This document shows, one piece after another, positions 8,856 to 21,671 of a DNA stretch of 64,000 bases. The position numbers and the translations under genes are program-made. Source of the stretch: Hominimerdicola alba. Its GTDB lineage: Bacteria; Bacillota; Clostridia; Oscillospirales; Ruminococcaceae. How positions within the stretch are numbered: position 1 is the stretch's first letter; each line of letters starts with the position of its first letter. The stretch is taken from NCBI RefSeq assembly GCF_900112155.1, contig NZ_FOKQ01000001.1, forward strand, positions 186,001 through 250,000. Direction: 5' to 3'. The notes under the pieces were generated by a model that saw nothing but the letters and a program-made list of their open reading frames with translations, did not search any database and was not told the DNA's origin.

Positions 8856-10096
8856 ACCACACCTCCGAGTTTTGTTTTGCGCTTATCATTGGAGAAGATA
8901 GCCAGTGACGGCATTTTCTTGACCTTTTCGGTCTCTTCTTCGTCAAGGACTGTCTTTTCGCGTACAAGAGAAGTATAGATACCTGCTCTGTTGACATCGC
9001 CTATGAGCATATAGCCTGCGAGCTTGCTGTCCTTGAAATACAGCCTTTTTATTCCCTTATCGGTGCGCTCCTCGTATATCTCGCCGTCTTCGGGATAAGC
9101 ACCTGCCGTTGCGCAGTGGAGACCGAAGAAACCTATGGAGTTCATGGGGATAGAGTCGGTCATTTCGGAAGAGCCGCCTGCCATATTTATGCCTGCGCAT
9201 CTGCCCTGCATATAGGCATTGGGCAGGATAGCCAGTACTCTGTTTGCGCCGATGGAGCTGTCATAACCCTCGGCACAGTCGCCTGCGGCATAGATATTTG
9301 CTGAGGTGGTCTGCATTTTGGTGTCGATGATGATGCCTCTGTTAGCGTCACAGCCTGCCTGCTTTGCAAGCTCGGTCTCGGCTCTTACACCTACGGCGAG
9401 TACGAGGATATCGAATTCCACCTCGGAACCGCTCTTCATATAAGCCTTGTTCTTATCGAACTTAACAGCGGTATCGCCCAGCATGAAGCTTACACCGTGG
9501 GATTCCAGTTCTTTCTGCATATATGCAGCGCACTCAGCATCGAGGATAGAGGAGAGAACTCTGTCTGCAAGGTCGCAGACGGTTATACTGCCAACTCTTT
9601 CAGCGATACCCTCGGCACATTTAAGACCGATAAGACCTGCGCCGACTATCAGCACGCGGGATTTATCTGTGAGTGCCTTTTCAAGTGCAAGAGCGTCATC
9701 AAGTGTCATGAAGGAATATTTAGCCTTCACCTTATCGAGACCCTCAAAAGGAGGAACGAAAGGGGAAGAGCCTGTACACATACAGAGCTTGTCATAACCG
9801 AACTTTCCTTTGCCTTCCAGAACTGCTACCTGCTTTTTGGTATCTATCTTTGCGGCTTTGCCGTATACTACATTGACTTTATTCTTCTCGTAGAAATCCG
9901 CGGGGCGGTATTTCATTCTTTCGAGGTCTGTTTTGCCCTCGAGCAGATAGGATATAAGAGGACGGGAGTAAACGTGGTGCTCTTCGCTCGAGATAACGGT
10001 GATAGCACCTTCGCTGTCGATGCTCCTGATACCCTCTATGCAGCCGACTGCGGCTGTTCCGTTTCCTATGATAACATATTCAGCCACTTTGCTCAC
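8852..10096 (-). CDS. FAD-dependent pyridine-nucleotide oxidoreductase of the glutamate synthase operon
   Basis: The 414-residue protein belongs to the pyridine nucleotide-disulphide oxidoreductase family of the rubredoxin/NADH-reductase kind. The N-terminal FAD fold has GNGTAAVGCIEGI, a second Rossmann fold for NAD(P)H has GAGLIGLKCAEG, and the FAD-binding close is IYAAGDCAEG. No redox-active C-x4-C disulphide is present. By position it should pass electrons from NAD(P)H to the four-cluster ferredoxin and then to the FMN domain, replacing the usual small GltD subunit. It overlaps the ferredoxin gene upstream and the GXGXG gene downstream by 4 bases each. Confidence 0.85.
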   Translation of the reverse strand: MSKVAEYVIIGNGTAAVGCIEGIRSIDSEGAITVISSEEHHVYSRPLISYLLEGKTDLERMKYRPADFYEKNKVNVVYGKAAKIDTKKQVAVLEGKGKFGYDKLCMCTGSSPFVPPFEGLDKVKAKYSFMTLDDALALEKALTDKSRVLIVGAGLIGLKCAEGIAERVGSITVCDLADRVLSSILDAECAAYMQKELESHGVSFMLGDTAVKFDKNKAYMKSGSEVEFDILVLAVGVRAETELAKQAGCDANRGIIIDTKMQTTSANIYAAGDCAEGYDSSIGANRVLAILPNAYMQGRCAGINMAGGSSEMTDSIPMNSIGFFGLHCATAGAYPEDGEIYEERTDKGIKRLYFKDSKLAGYMLIGDVNRAGIYTSLVREKTVLDEEETEKVKKMPSLAIFSNDKRKTKLGGVV

Positions 10097-10521
10097 CTCT
10101 CCTCATAAACTATGGCATTGTTGGGGCATCCCTTTACACAGGCGGGAGATCCGCAGCTGTTTGCAAGGCAAAGCTCGCATTTCTGTGCTGCACCCTCGGG
10201 ACCTGCTGCTACCGCGCCGTAAGGACATACGAGAACGCAGGTAAGGCAGCCGACACACTTGGTCTTATCGATCTTTACTGTACCGTCTTCTATGGATATA
10301 GCACCTGCTATACAGCTCTTTACGCAGAGGGGGTCTTTACAGTGGCGGCAGGAAACCGCATAGGTTATGCCCTCGGATTCTTCGATGTGTATGCGTGGGA
10401 AGATATCCTTGCCCTTCAGCGCTTTTACCATATCGGAAAGTCCTGAATTGGCATAAGCGCAGTTATATTCGCAGAGGTGGCAGCCAAGGCACCATTCCTC
10501 GTTAACAAATACTCTTTTCAT
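10093..10521 (-). CDS. Four-cluster [4Fe-4S] ferredoxin subunit
   Basis: The 142-residue protein has sixteen cysteines arranged for four [4Fe-4S] clusters: CLGCHLCEYNC, CRHCKDPLCVKSC, CVGCLTCVLVCP and CELCLANSCGSPACVKGCP. This is the HycB/CooF-like electron-wire fold. Sitting between the FMN-domain gene (14-base gap) and the FAD reductase (4-base overlap), it most probably carries electrons between them in a heteromeric glutamate synthase. Direct delivery from cellular ferredoxin is an alternative. Confidence 0.87.
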   Translation of the reverse strand: MKRVFVNEEWCLGCHLCEYNCAYANSGLSDMVKALKGKDIFPRIHIEESEGITYAVSCRHCKDPLCVKSCIAGAISIEDGTVKIDKTKCVGCLTCVLVCPYGAVAAGPEGAAQKCELCLANSCGSPACVKGCPNNAIVYEER

Positions 10522-10535
10522 CTTAATGACCCTCC

Positions 10536-12041
10536 TTATTCGCCTGCGTGGGAGATACCGAGTATCTCGAGTTCCTTATCGGTAAGCCCTACACCGCGCA
10601 GCATCAGTCTGTTGCCGCGGAGACTCTCGATGGAGTTGATACCCATGCCGCCCATAAGTTCCTTGATCTCGTGGCGCCATGCGTCCATGAGGTTTACAAG
10701 TCTGCGTGAACCGATATCTGGGTTCAGGCGCTTAACAAGCTCGGGTCTCTGGGTTGCGATACCCCAGTTGCACTTGCCGCTCTGGCAGGTACGGCATAGA
10801 TGACATCCCATAGCCAGCAGTGCTGCTGTTGCAACATATACTGCATCTGCACCAAGTGCTACTGCCTTTACAACATCTGCTGCGGAGCGTACACTACCGC
10901 CTACTACCAGGGATACGTTGTTTCTGATGCCCTCATCGCGCAGACGCTGGTCAACTGATGCCAGTGCAAGCTCTATGGGGATACCAACGTTATCACGGAT
11001 ACGTGTGGGAGCTGCGCCCGTACCGCCGCGGAAGCCGTCGATAGCGATGATATCAGCACCGCTGCGGGCGATACCGCTGGCGATAGCTGCGATGTTATGA
11101 ACAGCTGCTACCTTTACGATAACAGGCTTTTTATACTCGGTAGCCTCTTTGAGGGAGAATACCAGCTGACGGAGATCTTCGATGGAATAGATATCGTGAT
11201 GAGGTGCAGGGGATATAGCATCTGAGCCCTCTGGTATCATTCTGGTCTTGGAAACGTCGCCGACGATCTTAGCACCGGGGAGATGTCCGCCGATACCTGG
11301 CTTTGCGCCCTGACCCATCTTTATCTCGATAGCTGCGGCAGCTTCCAGGTAATCCTTGTGAACACCGAAACGTCCCGATGCAACCTGAACGACGGTGTTG
11401 GGTCCGTATACGTAGAAGTCTTCATGCAGACCGCCTTCACCTGTGTTGTAGCAGATACCCAGTTCGGTAGCTGCGCGGGCGAGGGAAGCGTGAGCGTTAT
11501 AGCTGATAGAGCCGTAGCTCATGGCAGAGAACATAACGGGCATGGAGAGTTCCAGCTGAGGAGAAGTCTCGGTGACAAGCTCTCCGTCCTCGTTGCGCTT
11601 GATCTTTTCGGGCTTTTTGCCGAGGAAGACCTTGGTCTCCATAGGTTCACGCAGGGGATCGATAGGAGGGTTTGTTACCTGAGATGCGTTTATCAGGATC
11701 TTATCCCAGTAAACGGGCAGAGGCTTGGGGTTGCCCATTGATGACAGCAGCACACCGCCGCTGTTTGCCTGCTTATAAACTTCTTTGATAGTATCGTCAG
11801 CCCAGTTTGCGTTCTCACGGAGACGGCAGTCGCTCTTTACTATTTTGAGCGCTCTTGTGGGACATAGAGATACGCAGCGCTGGCAGTTTACGCATTTAGT
11901 TTCGTCTGAAAGCATGATTCCGCGGTCGGGGTCAAAGCTGTGTACTTCGTTGGCGCACTGTCTTTCACAGACACGGCACTGTATGCAGCGGTTATCGTTG
12001 CGCACTACCTCGAACTCGGGATATATAAAATGATCTATCAT
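10536..12041 (-). CDS. Glutamate synthase, FMN-binding synthase domain with N-terminal ferredoxin
   Basis: The 501-residue protein starts with two [4Fe-4S] motifs (CIQCRVCERQC and CVNCQRCVSLCP). The FMN-binding TIM barrel of glutamate synthase follows, including GEGGLHEDF, GQGAKPGIGGHLPG and IDGFRGGTGAAP. The cysteine set CHLCRTCQSGKC near the C-terminus fits the family iron-sulphur site. It catalyses reductive transfer of ammonia to 2-oxoglutarate, giving glutamate. Its start codon overlaps the stop of the amidotransferase gene (TGATG). This archaeal/clostridial type of GltB2 is separate from the amidotransferase and GXGXG domains. Confidence 0.92.
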   Translation of the reverse strand: MIDHFIYPEFEVVRNDNRCIQCRVCERQCANEVHSFDPDRGIMLSDETKCVNCQRCVSLCPTRALKIVKSDCRLRENANWADDTIKEVYKQANSGGVLLSSMGNPKPLPVYWDKILINASQVTNPPIDPLREPMETKVFLGKKPEKIKRNEDGELVTETSPQLELSMPVMFSAMSYGSISYNAHASLARAATELGICYNTGEGGLHEDFYVYGPNTVVQVASGRFGVHKDYLEAAAAIEIKMGQGAKPGIGGHLPGAKIVGDVSKTRMIPEGSDAISPAPHHDIYSIEDLRQLVFSLKEATEYKKPVIVKVAAVHNIAAIASGIARSGADIIAIDGFRGGTGAAPTRIRDNVGIPIELALASVDQRLRDEGIRNNVSLVVGGSVRSAADVVKAVALGADAVYVATAALLAMGCHLCRTCQSGKCNWGIATQRPELVKRLNPDIGSRRLVNLMDAWRHEIKELMGGMGINSIESLRGNRLMLRGVGLTDKELEILGISHAGE

Positions 12042-13132
12042 CAGAATTTACCCTCCTTGACTCTTACTATAACAGGCTCTCCGCCCGCTGGTGCGTAGAA
12101 GTTCTCGGCATCGGGCTCCATTACCCTTACTGCGGCTTCTTCGCTGGCTATGAATACTTTATCGTCCTTTTCGGCGGTTATCATCGAACGGAGCTTCAGG
12201 CGGTCGTTAAGAGCCATGAGTCCTCCGTTCCAGCCGTATACTATTGAGAAAGGTCCTGTTATCAGCAGACTTGGAAACACCTGTCTTAAGAATGTAAGTC
12301 TTTCTTTTTCCTTCTCGGGCTTCGAGTTTATCGTTGACCAGAAAGGTGCTGCGATAACGGAAGCAGCTTCCTCCATAGTAAGACCCTGTCTTCTCAGCAG
12401 ATAGTCGAGGATATAGGTGATGACCTCGGTATCGGTCTGTAATGTACATTTATAGCCGAACATCTCAATGAAGCGGCGGTTTGCATCGTAGGAAGATATC
12501 TCGCCGTTGTGGACGATGGAGCTGTCCAGCAGGGAGAAGGGGTGAGCACCGCCCCACCAGCCGGGGGTGTTTGTGGGGTAACGGCCGTGGGCTGTCCAGG
12601 AATAGCCTTCGTACTCTTCCAGTTTATAGAATACACCAACGTCTTCGGGATAGCCAACGGCTTTGAAACATCCCATATTCTTGCCGCTGGAGAATACGTA
12701 TGCACCCTTCATCTCGGTGTTGATCTTCATTACTGTGCGTGCTACGAATTCATTTTCGTCAACCTGCTCGGAAGCAACCATTGAACCAAGCGGTGCGCAG
12801 AAGTATCTCCATATAATAGGTTCATTAGTGATCTGGGGTATCTTGCGGGTGGGTATCAGCTCACCCTTTACGATCTCGAAACGTTCCTTTAAGTAAGCTT
12901 CACATTCCTTGCGGGTGGAACGGTGATCGAAGAAGATATGGAAAGCATACAGATCTTTGTATTCGGGATAGATACCGTAAGCCGCAAATCCTCCGCCCAG
13001 ACCGTTTGAACGGTCGTGCATTGGTTTCATGGCATTATAGATAACATCTCCCGTTATCCCTTTACCCTCTCTTGAAATGACTGCCGCTATCGCACAGCCG
13101 GACGGTATACGAACTTCGCCTTCAAGTTTCAT
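12041..13132 (-). CDS. Glutamate synthase, class II glutamine amidotransferase domain protein
   Basis: This stand-alone glutaminase domain (GltB1 type, 363 residues) hydrolyses glutamine and supplies ammonia to the FMN subunit. Class II motifs are visible: GRYPTNTPGWWGGAHPFSLLDSSIVHNGEISS. The nucleophile should be a processed N-terminal cysteine; here the only good candidate is C13 (IPSGC-AIAAVI), so a 12-residue propeptide would have to be removed. The ATG at 13132 is chosen because AAGGAG lies 9 bases before it. The in-frame GTG at 13141 directly touches that ribosome site. It is first in the operon, behind a leader with a terminator (see 13152-13226). Confidence 0.88.
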   Translation of the reverse strand: MKLEGEVRIPSGCAIAAVISREGKGITGDVIYNAMKPMHDRSNGLGGGFAAYGIYPEYKDLYAFHIFFDHRSTRKECEAYLKERFEIVKGELIPTRKIPQITNEPIIWRYFCAPLGSMVASEQVDENEFVARTVMKINTEMKGAYVFSSGKNMGCFKAVGYPEDVGVFYKLEEYEGYSWTAHGRYPTNTPGWWGGAHPFSLLDSSIVHNGEISSYDANRRFIEMFGYKCTLQTDTEVITYILDYLLRRQGLTMEEAASVIAAPFWSTINSKPEKEKERLTFLRQVFPSLLITGPFSIVYGWNGGLMALNDRLKLRSMITAEKDDKVFIASEEAAVRVMEPDAENFYAPAGGEPVIVRVKEGKF

Positions 13133-13151
13133 TTTCAGCACTCCTTATCAT

Positions 13152-13216
13152 AAAAAAAACGTTCACCCTTTTTTATCGGCGTGAATCGCTTCACGGCAAT
13201 AAAAAAGAATGAACGC
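13152..13216 (-). terminator. Attenuator: terminator hairpin in the leader of the glutamate synthase operon
   Basis: On the minus strand a long imperfect hairpin is followed by eight T and ends only about 20 bases before the start codon. It pairs CGTTCA..TCTTTTTTAT with ATAAAAAAG..TGAACG and encloses a CGTGA/TCACG stem. A terminator inside a leader, downstream of a consensus promoter, means the operon is expressed only when the hairpin is prevented from forming. Confidence 0.85.
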
Positions 13217-13226
13217 CATTGCTCAT
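13180..13226 (-). promoter_or_regulatory. Twin hexaloop hairpins (ANTAR-type antiterminator) before the glutamate synthase operon
   Basis: Read on the minus strand, the first hairpin (13209-13226) is ATGAGC-[AATGGC]-GTTCAT and the second (13180-13195) is CGTGA-[AGCGAT]-TCACG. Both loops have six bases with A first and G fourth, which is the recognition pattern of ANTAR-domain RNA-binding proteins. The 3' arm of hairpin one is also the 5' arm of the terminator, so the two structures exclude each other. The ANTAR protein itself is not in this window. Confidence 0.65.
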
Positions 13227-13241
13227 GCAGTATTTGCAAGT

Positions 13242-13270
13242 ATTATATCTCACAATTTCATTTTTGTCAA
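13242..13270 (-). promoter_or_regulatory. Promoter of the glutamate synthase operon
   Basis: On the minus strand, TTGACA (13265-13270) and TATAAT (13242-13247) are 17 bases apart. The predicted transcript starts near 13235 and reads directly into the twin-hairpin leader. Confidence 0.88.
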
Positions 13271-13344
13271 GGGGTTTTGCAAGATTTGTGAAAATTTTGC
13301 AAGATTCGGTTTGTAAACTTTCACGACTTTTGTGAAAAACGTGC

Positions 13345-13373
13345 TTGACAAATGCTTCGGGATGGTGTATAAT
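13345..13373 (+). promoter_or_regulatory. Promoter of glnN
   Basis: TTGACA (13345-13350) and TATAAT (13368-13373) with a 17-base spacer; the transcript should begin near 13380, at the foot of the first attenuator hairpin. It is about 75 bases from the divergent glutamate synthase promoter. Confidence 0.9.
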
Positions 13374-13384
13374 ACGAATCATGG

Positions 13385-13438
13385 AAGGCAAAGAGGTCTT
13401 GAATGAAGCTTAGGTTTCAAGGCTCTTTGTCTTTTTTT
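13385..13438 (+). terminator. First attenuator in the glnN leader
   Basis: A hairpin (CAAAGAG..CTTGAA paired with TTTCAAG..CTCTTTG) ends in TCTTTTTTT almost at the start of the transcript. Its 5' arm can instead form the small hairpin AAGGC-[AAAGAG]-GTCTT (13385-13400), again a six-base loop with A first and G fourth. This suggests conditional termination. Confidence 0.78.
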
Positions 13439-13502
13439 GTTGACATTGGAAAGGCATATGGAAAGTATAAAGTCTTTCCTAAATATAATTTTCTATATTT
13501 AT

Positions 13503-13560
13503 AAGGCAATGGCGTCTTCGGTACAGGGATAATACTCTCTGTTCATCGGAGACGCTTTTG
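13503..13560 (+). promoter_or_regulatory. Second attenuator/antiterminator element in the glnN leader
   Basis: The hairpin AAGGC-[AATGGC]-GTCTT (13503-13518) has the same loop as the element before the glutamate synthase operon and the same stem as the first glnN element. A second hairpin, ACAGGGA-[TAATAC]-TCTCTGT (13523-13542), follows. Together they compete with a longer stem, GCGTCT..CGG with CGGAGACGC, which ends in TTTTGTTT and would be a weak terminator. Confidence 0.65.
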
Positions 13561-13585
13561 TTTATAACGAACGGAGGAAATCATA

Positions 13586-15682
13586 ATGAGTACGGTACCC
13601 GAATTGTTTGCAAGCAAGGTTTTTGATGACAGAGTTATGAAATCAAGACTGTCATCTAAAGTCTACAATTCACTGAAGAATACTATTGAGATCGGCGAGA
13701 AGCTTGACATCACTGTTGCCAATGCAGTTGCCGAGGCTATGAAGGACTGGGCGATCGAGCAGGGAGCTACACATTATACTCACTGGTTCCAGCCCCTTAC
13801 AGGCATCACTGCTGAAAAGCACGACAGTTTTATAAGCCCTTCTCCCGACGGAAGAGTTATCATGGACTTCTCGGGCAAGGAACTCATCAAGGGCGAACCT
13901 GATGCATCATCGTTTCCTTCGGGCGGACTGAGAGCTACTTTTGAAGCAAGAGGATACACCGCATGGGATCCTACATCTTATGCATTCATCAAGGGCAAGA
14001 CGCTGTGCATTCCTACTGCTTTCTGTTCCTACGGCGGTGAGGCTCTGGACAAGAAGACACCTCTGCTGAGATCAATGGAAGCTCTCAACAAGCAGGCACT
14101 GCGTATCCTGAAGCTTTTCGGCAACGATCAGGTAAGACACGTTACTACTTCTGTGGGACCCGAGCAGGAATACTTCCTCATCCCCAAGGAGCTGTACGAT
14201 CAGAGAAAAGACCTTATCTATACAGGCAGAACACTGTTCGGTGCTAAGCCTCCCAAGGGTCAGGAGCTGGACGATCACTACTTCGGTGTTATCAAGCCCA
14301 GAGTTGAGGCTTATATGTCCGACCTGAACGAGGAGCTGTGGAAGCTGGGCATCCTTGCAAAGACCCAGCACAACGAGGTTGCTCCTGCACAGCACGAGCT
14401 TGCACCTATCTACGCTACCACAAACATCGCTACCGATCACAACCAGCTGACAATGGAGATCATGAAGAAGGTTGCACAGAAGCACGGTCTGGTCTGCCTG
14501 CTGCATGAGAAGCCTTTTGACGGTGTCAACGGTTCAGGTAAGCACAACAACTGGTCTATCGCTACCGATACAGGCGTTAACCTGCTGACTCCAGGCGAGA
14601 CACCTTATGAGAATGCACAGTTCCTGCTGTTCCTGTGCGCAGTTATCAAGGCTGTTGACGATTATCAGGATCTGCTGAGAATCTCCGTTGCTACCGCGGG
14701 CAACGATCACCGTCTGGGTGCTAACGAGGCACCTCCCGCAGTTATCTCCATCTTCCTTGGTGAGGAGCTTGAGGGTATCCTTGAGGCTATCGAGAACGAT
14801 ACTCCTTATGAGGGCGTTGAGAAGACTGTAATGAAGCTGGGTGTAAGCGTACTGCCCAGATTCACAAGAGATACCACAGACCGTAACCGTACTTCGCCTT
14901 TCGCATTCACAGGCAACAAGTTCGAGTTCAGAATGGTCGGTTCTGCTGACAGCATCGCTTGTGCTAACATCATGCTGAACTCAGCAGTGGCAGAGAGCCT
15001 GAAGATCTACGCTGACAGACTGGAAAAGGCTGACAACTTCGAGGACGCTCTCCATGAGATGATCAAGAAGACCATCACCGATCACAAGCGCATCATCTTC
15101 AACGGCAACGGCTATGATGATACATGGATCAAGGAAGCTACTGAGGTTCGCGGTCTGCTGAACTACCGCACAACTCCCGATGCTATCCCTCATCTGATGG
15201 ACGAGAAGAACGTCAAGATGCTGACTGCTCATAAGGTATTCACCGAAGCTGAGCTCCGCAGCCGTACAGAGATCACTCTGGAGAACTACTGCAAGGCTGT
15301 TGTTATCGAAGCCAAGACCATGGAGATGCTGGCTCGCCGCGAGATACTTCCCGCTATCGAGGAATATGCAGCATTCGTTGCAAAGACCGCAAATGCAAAG
15401 AAATCACTTGCTACCGATCTTGCCTGCACCTATGAGACCGAGACAGTGAAGAAGCTGTCCGGCTATGCAGGAGAGGCTTATCAGAGCCTTGACGAACTTG
15501 ACAGCGTTCTCGATAAGGTGAAGGATTCAGACAGCGTTACCGATACCGCTTACATCATCAGAGATGAACTTCTCGGTGTTATGGAAAAGCTCCGTGCATC
15601 ATGCGATGAGGCAGAAAAGATCACAGCTGCAAAGTTCTGGCCGTTCCCGACCTACGACGAGCTGCTGTTCGGTGTTAAATAA
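13586..15682 (+). CDS. glnN: Type III glutamine synthetase
   Basis: The 698-residue protein has the length and motifs of GSIII (GlnN), the hexamer-ring glutamine synthetase of Bacteroidetes and Ruminococcus, which is larger than GSI (about 450 residues). It condenses ammonia with glutamate using ATP. Visible conserved stretches include [29 protein letters not shown] (metal ligands), [27 protein letters not shown] (ammonium/glutamate site) and [22 protein letters not shown] precedes the ATG by 7 bases. Codon use is strongly biased, as in highly expressed genes. It opens the rightward operon, behind two attenuator-like elements, and faces the glutamate synthase operon, its partner in the GS-GOGAT cycle. 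Confidence 0.96.
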   Translation: MSTVPELFASKVFDDRVMKSRLSSKVYNSLKNTIEIGEKLDITVANAVAEAMKDWAIEQGATHYTHWFQPLTGITAEKHDSFISPSPDGRVIMDFSGKELIKGEPDASSFPSGGLRATFEARGYTAWDPTSYAFIKGKTLCIPTAFCSYGGEALDKKTPLLRSMEALNKQALRILKLFGNDQVRHVTTSVGPEQEYFLIPKELYDQRKDLIYTGRTLFGAKPPKGQELDDHYFGVIKPRVEAYMSDLNEELWKLGILAKTQHNEVAPAQHELAPIYATTNIATDHNQLTMEIMKKVAQKHGLVCLLHEKPFDGVNGSGKHNNWSIATDTGVNLLTPGETPYENAQFLLFLCAVIKAVDDYQDLLRISVATAGNDHRLGANEAPPAVISIFLGEELEGILEAIENDTPYEGVEKTVMKLGVSVLPRFTRDTTDRNRTSPFAFTGNKFEFRMVGSADSIACANIMLNSAVAESLKIYADRLEKADNFEDALHEMIKKTITDHKRIIFNGNGYDDTWIKEATEVRGLLNYRTTPDAIPHLMDEKNVKMLTAHKVFTEAELRSRTEITLENYCKAVVIEAKTMEMLARREILPAIEEYAAFVAKTANAKKSLATDLACTYETETVKKLSGYAGEAYQSLDELDSVLDKVKDSDSVTDTAYIIRDELLGVMEKLRASCDEAEKITAAKFWPFPTYDELLFGVK

Positions 15683-15714
15683 GCGTTATACTAAAATCCT
15701 ATCTTAAATTATAA

Positions 15715-15757
15715 GGAAATGGCTGCCACAGAAATGCGACAGCCAAGTTCCGTTTTT
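15715..15757 (+). terminator. Intergenic terminator-like hairpin before asnB
   Basis: The hairpin GGAAATGGCTG / CAGCCAAGTTCC is followed by GTTTTT and lies between glnN and asnB, ending at the asnB ribosome site. It probably reduces or controls read-through from glnN. It contains AAATGGC like the other leaders, but I could not form a proper A1/G4 hexaloop hairpin here. Confidence 0.6.
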
Positions 15758-15772
15758 CGGAGGAATCAGATT

Positions 15773-20386
<4,614 letters not shown>

Positions 20387-20391
20387 TAAAA

Positions 20392-21576
20392 ATGCTTACA
20401 CCTAACATGAATTATTCCCATTTAAAGGCTTCGTACCTTTTTTATAACATAGGTCAGAAAGTTAAGGCTTATCAGGCTGCACACCCCGATGAGCATATCC
20501 TTCGTCTGGGCATAGGCGATGTTTCTCTGCCACTTTGCGACGCTGTTATCAAGGGTCTGCACAAGGCGGCTGACGATCAGGCTGATGCCAAGACTTTCAA
20601 CGGCTATATGCCCGAGTGCGGTGCGCCTTTCCTGAGAAAGGCTATCGCTGATTATTACCGCGGCAGGGGAGTAGCCCTGGAAGATGACGAGGTATTCGTA
20701 TCCTCGGGTGCATCGGACGAACTGGGTGATATCCTTGATATCTTTGACCGTTCAAACCGTTCGCTGATAATCGAGCCTGCATACCCTGCATATGTTGATG
20801 CAAACATCATGGGGGGCAGAGAGATAGTTCATCTGCCTTCTTCCAGAGAAAATGGTTTTCTGCCCCTGCCCGATGATGATACATCGGCTGAGCTGATATA
20901 CCTTTGCTCACCCAACAACCCCACAGGTGCTGTATTCAGCAAGGAACAGCTGAAGGTCTGGGTGGACTGGGCTAATGCTCACGGTTCTGTTATACTGTTC
21001 GATGCGGCTTATGAATCCTTTATCGAGGAAGAGGGTCTGCCTCATTCCATATTCGAGATCGAGGGTGCACGCACCTGCGCAATTGAGATATGCTCACTTT
21101 CAAAGACTGCTGGATTCACAGGTACACGTCTGGGCTACACTGTTATACCCAAGGACCTTGTGCGCAACGGCATGAACTTCAATGATATGTGGGTACGCAA
21201 CCGCACCACCAAGACCAACGGTGTATCTTACATTATACAGCGCGCTGCCTGCGAGGTATTCACCCCTGAGGGACAGCAGCAGATACACGCGAACATCAAC
21301 GTATACAAGAACAATGCCCGCACCCTGATGAAGGCTCTTGACAAGCTGGGCATCTGGTACACAGGCGGCAAGAACGCGCCTTACATCTGGATGGAGTGCC
21401 CCAATGGCATGGGTTCTTGGGAGTTCTTTGACAAGCTGCTGAACGAAGCACAGATAGTCGGTACCCCCGGCGAGGGCTTCGGCAAGTGCGGCGAGGGTTA
21501 TCTGAGATTCTCCACCTTCGGCAGCCCCGAGGACACCGAGAAAGCGGCTGAAAAGCTGCTGGAACTTCTCGGCTGA
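20392..21576 (+). CDS. dapL: LL-diaminopimelate aminotransferase
   Basis: A class I/II aminotransferase with the DapL pattern: N-terminal LKASYLFYNIGQKVKAY, LRLGIGDVSLPL, CSPNNPTGAVF and the PLP lysine in SLSKTAGFTGTRLGY. It converts tetrahydrodipicolinate directly to LL-diaminopimelate with glutamate as amino donor, serving lysine and peptidoglycan synthesis. The ATG at 20392 is 8 bases after CAGGAG and is preferred to the GTG at 20383, which overlaps the purF stop. The use of glutamate fits the nitrogen theme of the operon. It is last in the operon, before a strong terminator. Confidence 0.93.
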   Translation: MLTPNMNYSHLKASYLFYNIGQKVKAYQAAHPDEHILRLGIGDVSLPLCDAVIKGLHKAADDQADAKTFNGYMPECGAPFLRKAIADYYRGRGVALEDDEVFVSSGASDELGDILDIFDRSNRSLIIEPAYPAYVDANIMGGREIVHLPSSRENGFLPLPDDDTSAELIYLCSPNNPTGAVFSKEQLKVWVDWANAHGSVILFDAAYESFIEEEGLPHSIFEIEGARTCAIEICSLSKTAGFTGTRLGYTVIPKDLVRNGMNFNDMWVRNRTTKTNGVSYIIQRAACEVFTPEGQQQIHANINVYKNNARTLMKALDKLGIWYTGGKNAPYIWMECPNGMGSWEFFDKLLNEAQIVGTPGEGFGKCGEGYLRFSTFGSPEDTEKAAEKLLELLG

Positions 21577-21613
21577 TTGGTTTGATTTCCTCACCTGATG
21601 ATATTATATAAAG

Positions 21614-21650
21614 AAAGACAGGTATCCTGCGGGATATCTGTCTTTTGCTT
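21614..21650 (+). terminator. Terminator of the glnN-dapL operon
   Basis: The stem AAAGACAGGTATCC / GGGATATCTGTCTTT is followed by a T-rich tail. The A run on its left side means it can also stop the converging vanW-like gene. Confidence 0.88.
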
Positions 21651-21671
21651 TATAGGTATATTGCTGCTTTT

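Noticed and set aside
8220-8978. 252-codon frame opposite the glutamate synthase GXGXG gene
   Set aside because: It is the antisense of a clear conserved gene with Ala/Val/Ser-rich translation, no ribosome site and no family resemblance.
9497-10108. 203-codon frame opposite the FAD reductase gene
   Set aside because: Antisense shadow of an overlapping operon gene; no independent promoter or terminator.
13152-13226. Glutamine riboswitch (glnA RNA / downstream-peptide motif) as explanation of the leader
   Set aside because: I could not place the conserved core of those mainly cyanobacterial motifs; the twin A1/G4 hexaloops fit ANTAR control better.
15719-15772. 18-codon N-terminal extension of asnB
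   Set aside because: It would bury the catalytic Cys2 and begins inside a terminator hairpin; the ATG at 15773 is correct.
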